The translations under genes and the position numbers were made by a program. Below are positions 29,836-38,244 of a DNA stretch of 38,718 bases, in pieces; position 1 is the first letter of the stretch, and each line of letters begins with the position of its first letter. A model generated the notes under the pieces. It did not search any database. It was given only the letters and a program-made list of their open reading frames with translations, and was not told the DNA's origin. Source of the DNA: Oleiagrimonas sp964608595 (GTDB lineage: Bacteria; Pseudomonadota; Gammaproteobacteria; Xanthomonadales; Rhodanobacteraceae); contig CAZSOU010000017.1 in NCBI GenBank assembly GCA_964608595.1, positions 1-38,718 of the forward strand, given 5' to 3'.

Positions 29836-30567
29836 TCAGTGGAGATGGAGGGCGGGTGAGTTCGCATCCTTGAGCCACGCTGCGCGTGCCTGGGCCTTCT
29901 GCATGTCTTTCTGTGCCTGCCGTACTTGCGCCAGCGCCTGCATTTTCAGCAGTTCGTTTTGCAGCATGACTTGCTGCGCGCCGATGCGGGCGTTCAAGTT
30001 CAGGATCGCTTTCTGGTCATGCGCTGCCGGGATTTTGGCAATGAGCTTCTTCAAGTCCTTGAAGCGGGCGGCCGTGTCGTCGTATTCCTTGCCCTGCAAC
30101 GCCTGATAGGTTGCGGCACTGTTGGCCTGGTCGCCGTATAGCTCGCCATAGGCTCCATCCACTTTGGTGAACACGGACGGGTCAATTCCGTTCATGGTCT
30201 TGAGGATTTTTTCCGCCTGCGCTCGGATGGAGCCGGAGCCGCCGCCGTTCATGGCATTCAACGTGTCTTCCCAATTGGTCGGGATGCGCTTGTAGTCCTG
30301 GTTCGACAGTAATTGCGCCATGCCACGTGTGCCGGTCATGGACGACAGTGTTTCCTTGCCGTTTTTGACCATGGCCTTGGCCTGTTCAAGCTGAGCCTTG
30401 AGCTGGGCAATCTGCTCGACCATCTTGCCCACTTCGGCAATTTGCGCCTCGATGCTTTGGGCAAGATTGGCCACGTCCGTGACCGGGATCTGCGCTTGCG
30501 CCGTGGGCATGCCCACGGCCACGCTGATGGCTGCCGCCAGCGCGGCCGACATGAGTTGCTTTTTCAT
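29836..30567 (-). CDS. virB5: VirB5 pilus-tip protein
   Basis: A 243-residue exported protein. Signal peptide with the cut after AQA (about 24-26). The mature protein is largely helical (SIEAQIAEVGKMVEQIAQLK, AQLEQAKAMVKNGKETLSS, ILNLNARIGAQQVMLQNELL), typical of VirB5, a minor pilin thought to make contact with the recipient. GGAGG precedes the ATG at 30567, which overlaps the end of the virB3-virB4 gene (ATGA). It ends ALHLH, a motif repeated in modified form at the end of EexN. Confidence 0.9.
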   Translation of the reverse strand: MKKQLMSAALAAAISVAVGMPTAQAQIPVTDVANLAQSIEAQIAEVGKMVEQIAQLKAQLEQAKAMVKNGKETLSSMTGTRGMAQLLSNQDYKRIPTNWEDTLNAMNGGGSGSIRAQAEKILKTMNGIDPSVFTKVDGAYGELYGDQANSAATYQALQGKEYDDTAARFKDLKKLIAKIPAAHDQKAILNLNARIGAQQVMLQNELLKMQALAQVRQAQKDMQKAQARAAWLKDANSPALHLH

Positions 30568-33305
30568 GCTTCTTTCCTCCTGCGTTGGAAAACCGGCAAC
30601 CAATCCGCCGGATCGGGTCCTACGTCGTCGATGATCTTGTTCATCAACTCCACGGTGCTGGCCGTGCCTGAAAGCACCGCCAGTTCGTCGTCAAAGCCCT
30701 TCAAGTTCAGCTCGCACACGGCCGACTGCGTACCCTGTTTGACCAGAAAACCGCGCAGTTCCTGTTCGGGCATATCTTTGCGGATGATTTCGTACTCGCG
30801 TTCCGAGCACTTGAACCCTTCCACGTAGTCGTCATGCGAACCACGCGGGTTGGGCATGTAAACGTGTGTCACGCACTGTTCGATGAAGGCATGCCCCATG
30901 GGGTGTTTGAGCACGTCGCCGGTGTTCTGCGTCCAGAACTGGATGAAGCCGTTCAACTTACGAATGGTCTTCACCAGGTCAAACGCCAGCGCGGCCAACT
31001 GCGGGTCCATGAGCGCCTTCCAGAACTCATCGATCGACATCCAGAACTTGCGGCCGTCCATGAGGCCACGGATGCGATGGAACAGGTACAGCATCATCGG
31101 CGTGCGCACTTCCTCGTTGTCCAGGAAGTCGGTCATGTCGAAGCCGAACAGGTGATGCTTGCTCAAGTCCAACTCGTCATGGGTGTTGTCGAACACCCAT
31201 GCCAGCGAACCTTGTTGCCCGCGATAGTTCACCCAGCGCTTGAGCCGCCCGGCCGCACTCTCCGAGTCCGTCACGTCCAGAAACTGCATGAGCATCCCGA
31301 GGCGGCGATGCTCCGGAGCAAGGCCCATGACGCCCTTGATGCCGTTGCGGATTTCTTCGCGCTCGCGTTCGGTAATGTCCTTGCCGCCGGCGGTCACGAT
31401 CTTGGTCACGAGCGTTTCCAAGAACGCGAGATTGGCCGGCGTGGGTTCGAGCGCGAACGGGTTGAATCCGGTCGGTTCGGCATTTTTGAGCGGCAGATAC
31501 ATGCCGCCCATGGCCTTGATCGCCACTTCCGCGCCGCGATCCTTGTCAAAGAACACGCCGGTCGCGCCGTACTTCTCCATCATGGCCATGAGGAAGGTCT
31601 GGAACACCGTCTTGCCCGAGCCGGTTGGGCCGATACCCAAGGTATTGCCCGCCACACGCTGATCGGCTTCGCAGTTGCGCTCCTTCTGTGCGTCATCGCC
31701 GCGCTTCACGCGGCTGGGCGGCAGATGGAAATTGAAGTAGTACGGCGTGCCGCTGGTGGTCTTGAACAGCGCCAGTGCCGGCCCCCACTGGTTGCCGGCG
31801 GCCAAGCCGCTGGGGTAGTTGTGATAGCTCGAAAACCCAACGAAATTGCGGCTGGTGATCGGCGACAGACGCGGCCGGTACTTGAAGTTGGCCGGCAACT
31901 GCGCCCAGAACGCGGCTTCCAGGGCCACATCCTCACGGGCGGCCACGATGCCGCAATCAGACAGGTTGGCCTTGGCCAGCGCCATGCGCCGGTTCAGCAC
32001 CGGCACCGAAGGAGCCAGTACCGTCAGGGTCAGATGATGCTTGCCCATGGCGATGCGATTAGACGCCAGATCATCCATAGCGTCATCCAACTCGGCCACC
32101 TGCGAGGCGGCCATGTCGTTGGAGTTTTCCATTTTGTCTTGCACGCGCTTGAGCAGGCTCAAACCCTTTTGGCGGGACATGAACTCGAACGACTGCGACA
32201 GCGTGAACTCGAACGGCAGCGACAGCAGAATGTTCAAGTACCCCGGTGCGGACACCGACGGGTATTCCTTGATGGCGAAGCACCCGCCCATGACTGATTC
32301 GGTAGCGCCGCGCAGCTCGAACGCTTCCTTGCCGAAAAACGGCCGGGCCGTGGCAATCACGTCCTTGAGGGACTTGTGGCCAATGGGCATGCGTTCCCAC
32401 GCACCATTGACCAGGTAGCCCAAGAACTCGGCCGGCTCCGAATAGGTCACGTCCTTGTATTCGTAGGTGGCCAGGCGTTGCGGCAGGTACTTGGACAGCC
32501 CGGCCTCAAATTGCTGAACCACTTCCTCTACCTTGGCCAGCTCGCCGCGCATGGCGGCCACCTGCGCCTCCTTGCTCGTGGTTTCGGCCTTCGCAAACAG
32601 CTTGAACGCCCGCGTGGTGTGGGGACGCCACACCACCGTGACGTACAGCTCGTTCACCATGAGGTCGGTTTTGCCGACCAGCTTCTGGTACTTCGTGTTG
32701 AGCTTGTCCGCGAAGCCGCCCGGCGGGAACGTTCCGCCGGGGTACTCGCCACCCGGCCGACGCACGATGTGCGTCCAGATCGACAGATGGGGCGACTGCA
32801 TGTTGCGCAAGAGCGTGTTCAACGACTCGTGCCACTCATCGACCGATTCATCATCGGCCGATTCGTGGGCGATCCCCGCCAAGCGGAAAATCACCATGTA
32901 GTCGCCGGCATCGGTGTAAATTACCGACGGGGCGACATGCGAGGAATACGGCAACCGCTTGGACACGGGAATCTCCTTGTTGAGCAAGCCTTGGTAGGAG
33001 GCTTTCCAACCCTTGCGCTTCTCGAAAGCAAGCGGCGAGTAGCTCGCCGCCCGCCAATGGGCGCGGTTCACACACCGGCCCTTGGTTTCGCTCCACAGCT
33101 TGAAGTGCTCGAACTGTCGCGGGTCTTTGGCGCAAATCAGGTACGCCATGACGTGCAGCGGCAGGTAGAGCAAGGCCCACAAGGGGCCAAGCGCGATGAA
33201 CGCAACCGCTGCAATCATCATGACCATCACGAACGCTTCGTACGTGATACCCATCACCATTGCCGGCCGTGTTGCACCGACAAACAACGGATCGACGACA
33301 GCCAT
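30564..33305 (-). CDS. virB4: VirB3-VirB4 fusion ATPase
   Basis: A 913-residue protein. Residues about 1-90 are VirB3-like: VVDPLFVGATRPAMVMGITY, then two membrane segments, then CAKDPRQFEHFKLW. The rest is VirB4: Walker A GIGPTGSGKTVFQ near residue 556 and SIDEFWKAL with the Walker B acidic pair near 760. VirB4 energises pilus assembly and extraction. VirB3-VirB4 fusions are known in several VirB systems, so this is not new. The start at 33305 follows AAGGAGAAGGGCT; an open upstream frame lacks a start signal and overlaps virB2. Confidence 0.93.
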   Translation of the reverse strand: MAVVDPLFVGATRPAMVMGITYEAFVMVMMIAAVAFIALGPLWALLYLPLHVMAYLICAKDPRQFEHFKLWSETKGRCVNRAHWRAASYSPLAFEKRKGWKASYQGLLNKEIPVSKRLPYSSHVAPSVIYTDAGDYMVIFRLAGIAHESADDESVDEWHESLNTLLRNMQSPHLSIWTHIVRRPGGEYPGGTFPPGGFADKLNTKYQKLVGKTDLMVNELYVTVVWRPHTTRAFKLFAKAETTSKEAQVAAMRGELAKVEEVVQQFEAGLSKYLPQRLATYEYKDVTYSEPAEFLGYLVNGAWERMPIGHKSLKDVIATARPFFGKEAFELRGATESVMGGCFAIKEYPSVSAPGYLNILLSLPFEFTLSQSFEFMSRQKGLSLLKRVQDKMENSNDMAASQVAELDDAMDDLASNRIAMGKHHLTLTVLAPSVPVLNRRMALAKANLSDCGIVAAREDVALEAAFWAQLPANFKYRPRLSPITSRNFVGFSSYHNYPSGLAAGNQWGPALALFKTTSGTPYYFNFHLPPSRVKRGDDAQKERNCEADQRVAGNTLGIGPTGSGKTVFQTFLMAMMEKYGATGVFFDKDRGAEVAIKAMGGMYLPLKNAEPTGFNPFALEPTPANLAFLETLVTKIVTAGGKDITEREREEIRNGIKGVMGLAPEHRRLGMLMQFLDVTDSESAAGRLKRWVNYRGQQGSLAWVFDNTHDELDLSKHHLFGFDMTDFLDNEEVRTPMMLYLFHRIRGLMDGRKFWMSIDEFWKALMDPQLAALAFDLVKTIRKLNGFIQFWTQNTGDVLKHPMGHAFIEQCVTHVYMPNPRGSHDDYVEGFKCSEREYEIIRKDMPEQELRGFLVKQGTQSAVCELNLKGFDDELAVLSGTASTVELMNKIIDDVGPDPADWLPVFQRRRKEA

Positions 33306-33316
33306 AGCCCTTCTCC

Positions 33317-33688
33317 TTAGTTCATGCCGTTGGCGAAGTAATCGACCAAGTAAGTGCCGCCGAAAATCAGCACCAGGCCGATGATGATCTTGCCGGCCCA
33401 ATCCCAGCTCAGCTTGCCGAACAGGGCCGCGAGGCCGCAGCCGACTACCGCGATCATGGCCACCCAACGCACGATGGACATAATCAGGTCATAGGTCTTT
33501 TCGGCCGTGGTTTCCCATGGCGTGGCCTGCGCGTGAGCGATGGCCGGCATACCCACGACGGCCGCTACCAGCAGCAGCGGGACAATGGCCTGTGCCCGAC
33601 GCTGCCAACGCGGCATGGTGGCTTCGGCAACGGAGGCCGAGACGGCCATCTTCTGGCTGGCCGTGATGAAACGGTCAAGGATCTTCAT
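33317..33688 (-). CDS. virB2: VirB2 major pilin
   Basis: A 123-residue prepilin with a long N-terminal leader of about 53 residues ending in PAIAHA, then a mature part of 70 residues with two membrane helices (MSIVRWVAMIAVVGCGLAAL and IIIGLVLIFGGTYLVDY) joined by a short basic loop. Cut positions are inferred. The mature length matches VirB2. The start overlaps the upstream gene by ATGA. The leader is longer than in most VirB2 proteins. Confidence 0.9.
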   Translation of the reverse strand: MKILDRFITASQKMAVSASVAEATMPRWQRRAQAIVPLLLVAAVVGMPAIAHAQATPWETTAEKTYDLIMSIVRWVAMIAVVGCGLAALFGKLSWDWAGKIIIGLVLIFGGTYLVDYFANGMN

Positions 33689-34098
33689 GTTTTTGCTCCC
33701 AAGTGGATTTCGATGGATACCTTGCGAGCGCCCAACTCCCGCAAGTGATTGATGTAACGATCCAGACTCGCCACGGTGCGCGGCTTGCCGGTTGGGCTGA
33801 TCGTTTCCCGGTACGTGGCCAGCATGGCTTGCACCCGATTCCCTTTTTTCGTGCGTTCGCGCCATGTCGCCAAGTTCTCGATAAGCTCGCCTTGCGTGGA
33901 TAGCGCGGTTGGCAACATCGGCGGCGACGCGAACAGTTCGCGTACCTTCTGTTCGGAGCGCGGCAACACCAGTTCCACGGTGATAGCCCACGCACTGCGT
34001 TTGAGTTTTCCTCGGCCCTTCGATTCGGTCAGGGCTATGGTTTTCACGGCATGCGCTTCCAGCAGCACGGCGAGCATCGCTTCGGTAATGGTTTCCAC
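33685..34098 (-). CDS. Hypothetical protein within the virB operon
   Basis: A 137-residue soluble protein with no signal or membrane segment. It begins with a helical piece (ETITEAMLAVLLEAHAV), then a beta segment (VKTIALTESKGRGKLKRSA) and a C-terminal part with TVASLDRYINHLRELGARKV. I do not recognise it. The start codon is unsure: GTG at 34098 after GGAGA is preferred; a TTG at 34122 is possible. It is placed between a topoisomerase gene and virB2 and overlaps virB2 (ATGA). It may be a cytosolic helper or regulator for transfer. Confidence 0.6.
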   Translation of the reverse strand: METITEAMLAVLLEAHAVKTIALTESKGRGKLKRSAWAITVELVLPRSEQKVRELFASPPMLPTALSTQGELIENLATWRERTKKGNRVQAMLATYRETISPTGKPRTVASLDRYINHLRELGARKVSIEIHLGAKT

Positions 34099-34191
34099 GG
34101 ATCGTTCTCTCCACTTGGGCAAAGTTCACCAGCGTAGACGCCCACTGGCGGCATGCAAGGGAAAGTACCCGCTTTGCCCGCTCCCCGGCCA

Positions 34192-36192
34192 TCATTTCTT
34201 GCCTTCCAGGCGCGGTTTGCCGTGGGAGTTCGATTCGTAGCTTTGCTTGCACTTGGGGTAACCCGAGCAACCCCAAAAGTCGTAACCCCCTTTGCCCTTC
34301 TTCACTCGATGCACCAGCGGCTTGCCACACTTGGTGCATTGGTATTCGTCACTGACCGGCGGCGCTTTGCGCTCGCCGGGCTTACCGTTGTCGTCAGGCA
34401 AGGTGGTCCGGCACTCGGGATACCCGGTGCAGCCCCAAAACGCCCCGTTCTTGCCGGCACGCCTGCGCATAGCCTTGCCACAAGTCGGGCACGGATGCGC
34501 CGGCGGCAGCGACTCGCGCAACTCGCCAAGCTCGCCGCTCAACTGCGTGGCGGCCACCGTCACCACGTCTTGGTACGTGCGTTGGCCTTGGGCCACTTCA
34601 TCCAACTGGTTTTCAAGGTTGGCCGTGAAATCCAGATCGACGAAGGCGAAGGCTCCGGCCAGCGCGTCAATCAGGCTTTCGCCTGATTCTTCGGCGTGCA
34701 GCTTGCGCTTGCCGTCCACGCTGATATAGCCCCGGTGAACGATGTTCTCCATGATTGCCGCGTACGTGCTGGGTCGGCCGATGCCGCGTTTTTCCATGTC
34801 GCGCACCAGACTGGCTTCGGTGAAGCGGGCCGGTGCCTTGGTCTTGTGTGTCAGCACGCGGCCGCTATCGGCCGTCAATGCCTGCCCTTGGGCCAGCTCC
34901 GGGATCGGGTTGGCCGCGTCTTCGCCGTCTTCGTCGTCTTCCTTGGCGTCGGCGTACACCGACCGCCAGCCCGGTGCTTTCAGCGTCCGGCCCGTGGCTT
35001 CGAAACGTACCGGCTCGCCGTCCAGGCTTTCGGTGGTGTCCAGCACCACGGCCCGCACGGCATACACGGCATCGGGCAATACGGCCGCCAGCGTCCGTGC
35101 CCGAATCAGCCGGTAAAGCGCCCGTTGGGCGTCATCGTCGCCGGCGTCCTCGACCTCGATGTGTGTCGGCCGAATCGCTTCGTGCGATTCCTGCGAGCCG
35201 GCCTTGGCCTTCCAGCGCCGGCGCGGCGCATGGACGTCCATGCCCTGTGCCTTGGCAAAGGCTTCCAGATCGTCAAAGGCGTCATCGGCCAGATTCGGGT
35301 CATCGGTGCGGTGGTAGGTGATCGCGCCTTGCTCGAACAGCTTTTGCGCAGCGTCCATGGCCGCTTTCGGCCGCAGCTTTGCCGCGACCGAGGCGGCTTG
35401 CTGCATGGTGGACGTGGTGAACGGTGCCGGTGGCCCCTGCCGTTTCTCGCTGTCGGCAAACTCCGCCACGGTCACGTCACGGATGGCCGCGATATTCGCG
35501 GCCTGATCCGCGTCCAGCCACAACGCTTGCCCTTCGGCTAGGTGCGGCTTGATCCGCCACTTGGCCGACCAGTCGCCAGCAAACGCCAGTTCCGCACCGT
35601 AGTGCGTGACAGGCTTGAAGTTGCGGATAGCCCGCTCACGTTCCACCACCAGACGCACCGCCGGCGATTGCACACGGCCTGCTGTGCGCCACGTTCCGGA
35701 CTGGTTCGATACCGCCCGCGACACCTTGTAGCCATACAGGCGATCCAGCACCCGACGGGCTTCCTGTGCGCGTACCAGATCCATATCCAACTTGCGTGAA
35801 ACGCTCAAGCTCGCCTTGACGGCTTTGGCCGTGATTTCCCCAAACGTCACCCGCTCCGGGTTACGCAGGTGCAAGGCTTCTTTCAGATGCCAAGCGATCG
35901 CTTCGCCTTCGCGGTCTGGATCGGTGGCCAAGTACACCACATCGGCCGTACTAGCCACCTTGGCGATGCGGGCCACACGTTCCTTGCCGCCGGGAAAGGG
36001 TTTGTCCCTCCCCGGCGACTTGCGCGGCGGAATGAATACATAGGACGGCTGAAAGGTTTCTTCATCCACGCCCAACTCATCTTCGGGCAGGTCGCGGACA
36101 TGGCCGACGCTGGCCATAACACGCCAGCCCTCACCAAGAAAGCCCTCGATCTTCTTCACCTTGTTGGGTGACTCCACCACCATCAATTTCAT
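34192..36192 (-). CDS. topA: Type IA DNA topoisomerase (TopA-like)
   Basis: A 666-residue topoisomerase. The N-terminal TOPRIM domain begins KLMVVESPNKVKKIEGFLG and has the acidic triad in DVVYLATDPDREGEAIAWHL. The catalytic Tyr is in GAITYHRTDD near residue 290. Two C-terminal four-Cys zinc motifs follow: CPTCGKAM with GCTGYPEC, and CTKCGKPL with GCSGYPKC. It cuts and passes single strands, and may relax or unlink DNA during transfer or replication; IncP plasmids carry the related TraE. It is shorter than chromosomal TopA (about 860). The start overlaps virB1 by ATGA. Confidence 0.93.
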   Translation of the reverse strand: MKLMVVESPNKVKKIEGFLGEGWRVMASVGHVRDLPEDELGVDEETFQPSYVFIPPRKSPGRDKPFPGGKERVARIAKVASTADVVYLATDPDREGEAIAWHLKEALHLRNPERVTFGEITAKAVKASLSVSRKLDMDLVRAQEARRVLDRLYGYKVSRAVSNQSGTWRTAGRVQSPAVRLVVERERAIRNFKPVTHYGAELAFAGDWSAKWRIKPHLAEGQALWLDADQAANIAAIRDVTVAEFADSEKRQGPPAPFTTSTMQQAASVAAKLRPKAAMDAAQKLFEQGAITYHRTDDPNLADDAFDDLEAFAKAQGMDVHAPRRRWKAKAGSQESHEAIRPTHIEVEDAGDDDAQRALYRLIRARTLAAVLPDAVYAVRAVVLDTTESLDGEPVRFEATGRTLKAPGWRSVYADAKEDDEDGEDAANPIPELAQGQALTADSGRVLTHKTKAPARFTEASLVRDMEKRGIGRPSTYAAIMENIVHRGYISVDGKRKLHAEESGESLIDALAGAFAFVDLDFTANLENQLDEVAQGQRTYQDVVTVAATQLSGELGELRESLPPAHPCPTCGKAMRRRAGKNGAFWGCTGYPECRTTLPDDNGKPGERKAPPVSDEYQCTKCGKPLVHRVKKGKGGYDFWGCSGYPKCKQSYESNSHGKPRLEGKK

Positions 36193-36896
36193 TGCCCTGG
36201 TCCTTGTGTCTGAAACACCATCACCGGCTTGGCGCTTGCGCTCGATGCCGGTGCGGGTTGGGTTTGTGATTGCTGCATGGCGTGCCCGTACACGTCCCAC
36301 TTCGGCGCGTTGCGCCGAGTGGCGTGCAACACGACCGGCCGGCTTGCGGCCGGCTCGATGGTGGGCACGGTGTATTGGTGGCGGACGGCCGCCACGTATC
36401 CATTGACCTGCCCATCCACGGGCGAACCCGTGTTGTAGGTGGACAGGGCGCGGTTCAGTGCGGCTTGGTCGCTTTGCACTTGCGGACGCCACTTCACATA
36501 CGCTTCGGTCAGCAGCTCGGCCGCTGCCGCCACGTTCTTGCATGGGTCAAACACCGTTTCGGCCGTCAGCCCTAAACGCTTCAAGTTCGCGCTGTTGATT
36601 TGCCCCAACCCGAAGTCGGCGCTGCGGTCTGCTTTGAGTAGACGCTTCGCGGCCGCCGTCGCTTCGCTGGCGTTCGGCGGATACACCGCGCTGGCATTCT
36701 GGCTGTTGATCCCGATGGCGTACGGGTCGCCGCCCGACTCGTGGGCGATCAACGCCAGCATGGTGGCTGGGGCCACCTGCGGTGCGCACTTGGCTACCAC
36801 TTTATGCAGTGCTGCCGCATCCATCGGCTTGGCGTGGGCGATGCCGCCCACGGCCAAACAAGTCAATGCCAGCAATGCCAATGCAATACGAGACAT
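36189..36896 (-). CDS. virB1: VirB1 lytic transglycosylase
   Basis: A 235-residue protein with a signal peptide (ALALLALTCLAVGGIAHA, cut about residue 22) and an SLT domain: catalytic Glu53 in LIAHESGGDPYAIGIN and ADFGLGQINSANL near residue 100. It cuts peptidoglycan to make room for the channel. A Pro/Ser/Ala-rich tail follows the domain after residue 165. Start at 36896 (ATG after AAGGAAGATTC). It heads the transfer operon, behind the operator region at 36938-36987. Confidence 0.93.
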   Translation of the reverse strand: MSRIALALLALTCLAVGGIAHAKPMDAAALHKVVAKCAPQVAPATMLALIAHESGGDPYAIGINSQNASAVYPPNASEATAAAKRLLKADRSADFGLGQINSANLKRLGLTAETVFDPCKNVAAAAELLTEAYVKWRPQVQSDQAALNRALSTYNTGSPVDGQVNGYVAAVRHQYTVPTIEPAASRPVVLHATRRNAPKWDVYGHAMQQSQTQPAPASSASAKPVMVFQTQGPGQ

Positions 36897-36937
36897 GAAT
36901 CTTCCTTTCCAAGTTCCGATGTAGTATATCACAAATT

Positions 36938-36987
36938 AATGCAATGTATGGTACTTTGCAACCATGCAAAGTGATATATTTTGCATA
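36938..36987. promoter_or_regulatory. Operator region upstream of virB1
   Basis: A perfect inverted repeat ACTTTGCA-acca-TGCAAAGT (36953-36972), with a further half-site TTTTGCATA (36979-36987) and a weaker AATGCAATGTA to the left (36938). On the - strand a TATACT at 36923-36928 could be a -10 box for virB1. The + strand gene at 37042 lies on the other side, so the region may control both. Confidence 0.75.
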
Positions 36988-37041
36988 GGCTGCGCATTCT
37001 TGTACGAAAAGCGCAATCACTTACTCACGGTGGAACTCGTC

Positions 37042-37266
37042 ATGCCTGGACTGCTCGACATCAAGCCCGACACACTCACCAGCCGCCGCGAGGCGGTCCG
37101 CCTTGCGCTTGCCATCGAAAGGCAGGCCCGCCACTGTCGCTTGATGGAATCGACATGGCGCAAGCTCGCCCAGCCTGAGCGAACCGATTACTACGACGCC
37201 CAAGCCAATGCGCTGGAAGGCCGCGTGCTTGAACTCCATGAACTCGCCAAACGCCTTCCCGTGTGA
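37042..37266 (+). CDS. Small hypothetical protein
   Basis: A 74-residue basic helical protein (RREAVRLALAIERQARHCRL, WRKLAQPERTDYYDAQANAL). It is divergent from virB1 and shares the operator region. The start at 37042 follows GTGGA; an upstream ATG at 36964 would lie inside the inverted repeat and is less likely. No membrane segment, no known family. Confidence 0.5.
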   Translation: MPGLLDIKPDTLTSRREAVRLALAIERQARHCRLMESTWRKLAQPERTDYYDAQANALEGRVLELHELAKRLPV

Positions 37267-37316
37267 CCTGCAAACAGCCGGGCGTCCCGGCCTGCGGGTG
37301 GAACCAGCGATGTACT

Positions 37317-37438
37317 CACGAATCCCTGTTGCCGTGTCGGAAACGCTTATGGCCCGGTCAGCTTTTCTCGCCCTGTCCGCTCCGCAATGGGCAGGCCATC
37401 CTTCTCTGCGTTGCGGCCCTTCGGGTGCAGAGCGGCCT
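37317..37438 (+). promoter_or_regulatory. Leader region L, copy 2
   Basis: Shares CACGAATCCCT and the 24-bp block with the leader of the RadC-like gene (8846-9102), but the part between them is about 120 bp shorter. It lies just before the gene at 37498, in a gap of 231 bp with no other gene. Confidence 0.5.
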
Positions 37439-37497
37439 TTGCGGTCGCGCCGCTTTCTTACGTGCCACTTCCGGCACCACAACTTGGGAGAACCATC

Positions 37498-37722
37498 ATG
37501 AGCACCAACAACACCACTCCGGCGGCCGACACCAACACCCCGCTGATCGCCTACCAGGTCAAGGAAGTCGAAAAGAACGGCGAGTCCAAGGATTACTGGA
37601 CGCGCATCGGTGCCGCCTTCGCGCACAAAGACGGCAAGGGCTTCAACATCGTTCTGGATTCGATCCCGCTCGACGGCAAGGTGGTCTTGCGCCCCTACGA
37701 GCCGAAGCCCGACAGCGAATGA
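37498..37722 (+). CDS. Small hypothetical protein
   Basis: A 74-residue acidic protein with a low-complexity Thr/Asn start (TNNTTPAADTNTP) and a compact beta-rich end: LIAYQVKEVEKNGESKDYWT, RIGAAFAHKDGKGFNIVLD, then LPYEP-like ending. This pattern recurs in small proteins of plasmids and integrative elements, of unknown function. GGGAG lies 7 bases before the ATG, and a strong terminator follows. Confidence 0.65.
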   Translation: MSTNNTTPAADTNTPLIAYQVKEVEKNGESKDYWTRIGAAFAHKDGKGFNIVLDSIPLDGKVVLRPYEPKPDSE

Positions 37723-37743
37723 CCGCCGGGCCTTCCCCCTCAC

Positions 37744-37770
37744 AAGGCGCCTTCGGGCGCCTTTTTTCTG
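37744..37770 (+). terminator. UUCG-loop terminator
   Basis: AAGGCGCC-ttcg-GGCGCC followed by TTTTTT: a compact stem with a UUCG loop and T-tract, about 22 bp after the stop codon of the gene at 37498. Confidence 0.92.
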
Positions 37771-37823
37771 CGTCTGGTGCTTCGGTGCGGCGTCCATGCG
37801 TGAAACTGGCGTCCCCGTGAATT

Positions 37824-37839
37824 TGAGTTAACTAACTCA
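37824..37839. promoter_or_regulatory. Perfect palindrome, possible operator
   Basis: TGAGTTA-ac-TAACTCA, 7-bp arms, in the 272-bp gap before the membrane protein gene at 37995. The surrounding sequence is more AT-rich. Its binding protein is not known; no other copy was seen in the window. Confidence 0.45.
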
Positions 37840-37994
37840 CCCCGAAGCGAATTGTAGCATTTTGTCAATAGGTCTCTAGGCAGGGGTTTGGCATATCTTC
37901 ATGCCTCTGCCTGCCCCGATACACGCCGCGCTCATCCTTGCTGGCTGTTGAGGTTCATACTGGCGGTGTTCGTTCGCTGCATGGGAGGTTTGCC

Positions 37995-38228
37995 ATGCTT
38001 CTTGCTCTGTGGATCGCCTTGCTGACGCTTTCCGCTGTCGGTACGGCGGGGTTCGTGTTTGTTTTCGGTTTGGTGATGCAATGCAAGGTGCCGCTGCTTT
38101 TCGGCGAGCCGCATTGTTCCCGCCAGACCTCAGAACGGGTACTTCGTCATGGCATGCCGCTGGTGCTGTTGCTGGCCGCCATGCTGCTTATCGTCAGCAC
38201 CGTAGGCCAGTTGCTGGCCGGGCTGTAG
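37995..38228 (+). CDS. Small hypothetical membrane protein
   Basis: A 77-residue protein with two membrane segments (LLALWIALLTLSAVGTAGFV and MPLVLLLAAMLLIVSTVGQL) around a polar loop of about 25 residues with two cysteines. GGAGG lies 6 bases before the ATG at 37995. It ends 16 bp before the terminal R repeat. Not recognised; a surface-exclusion or pilus helper role cannot be supported from sequence. Confidence 0.6.
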   Translation: MLLALWIALLTLSAVGTAGFVFVFGLVMQCKVPLLFGEPHCSRQTSERVLRHGMPLVLLLAAMLLIVSTVGQLLAGL

Positions 38229-38244
38229 TCCGGGACCTACTCAC

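Noticed and set aside
30834..33320. Two long + strand frames (487 and 314 codons) opposite virB4
   Set aside because: Shadow frames of the virB3-virB4 gene, rich in His, Arg and Gln, without start signals.
30564..33467. Longer form of the virB3-virB4 gene with 54 extra N-terminal residues
   Set aside because: The extension overlaps virB2 out of frame and is Arg-rich, while the ATG at 33305 has a good ribosome-binding site and a normal VirB3 start.
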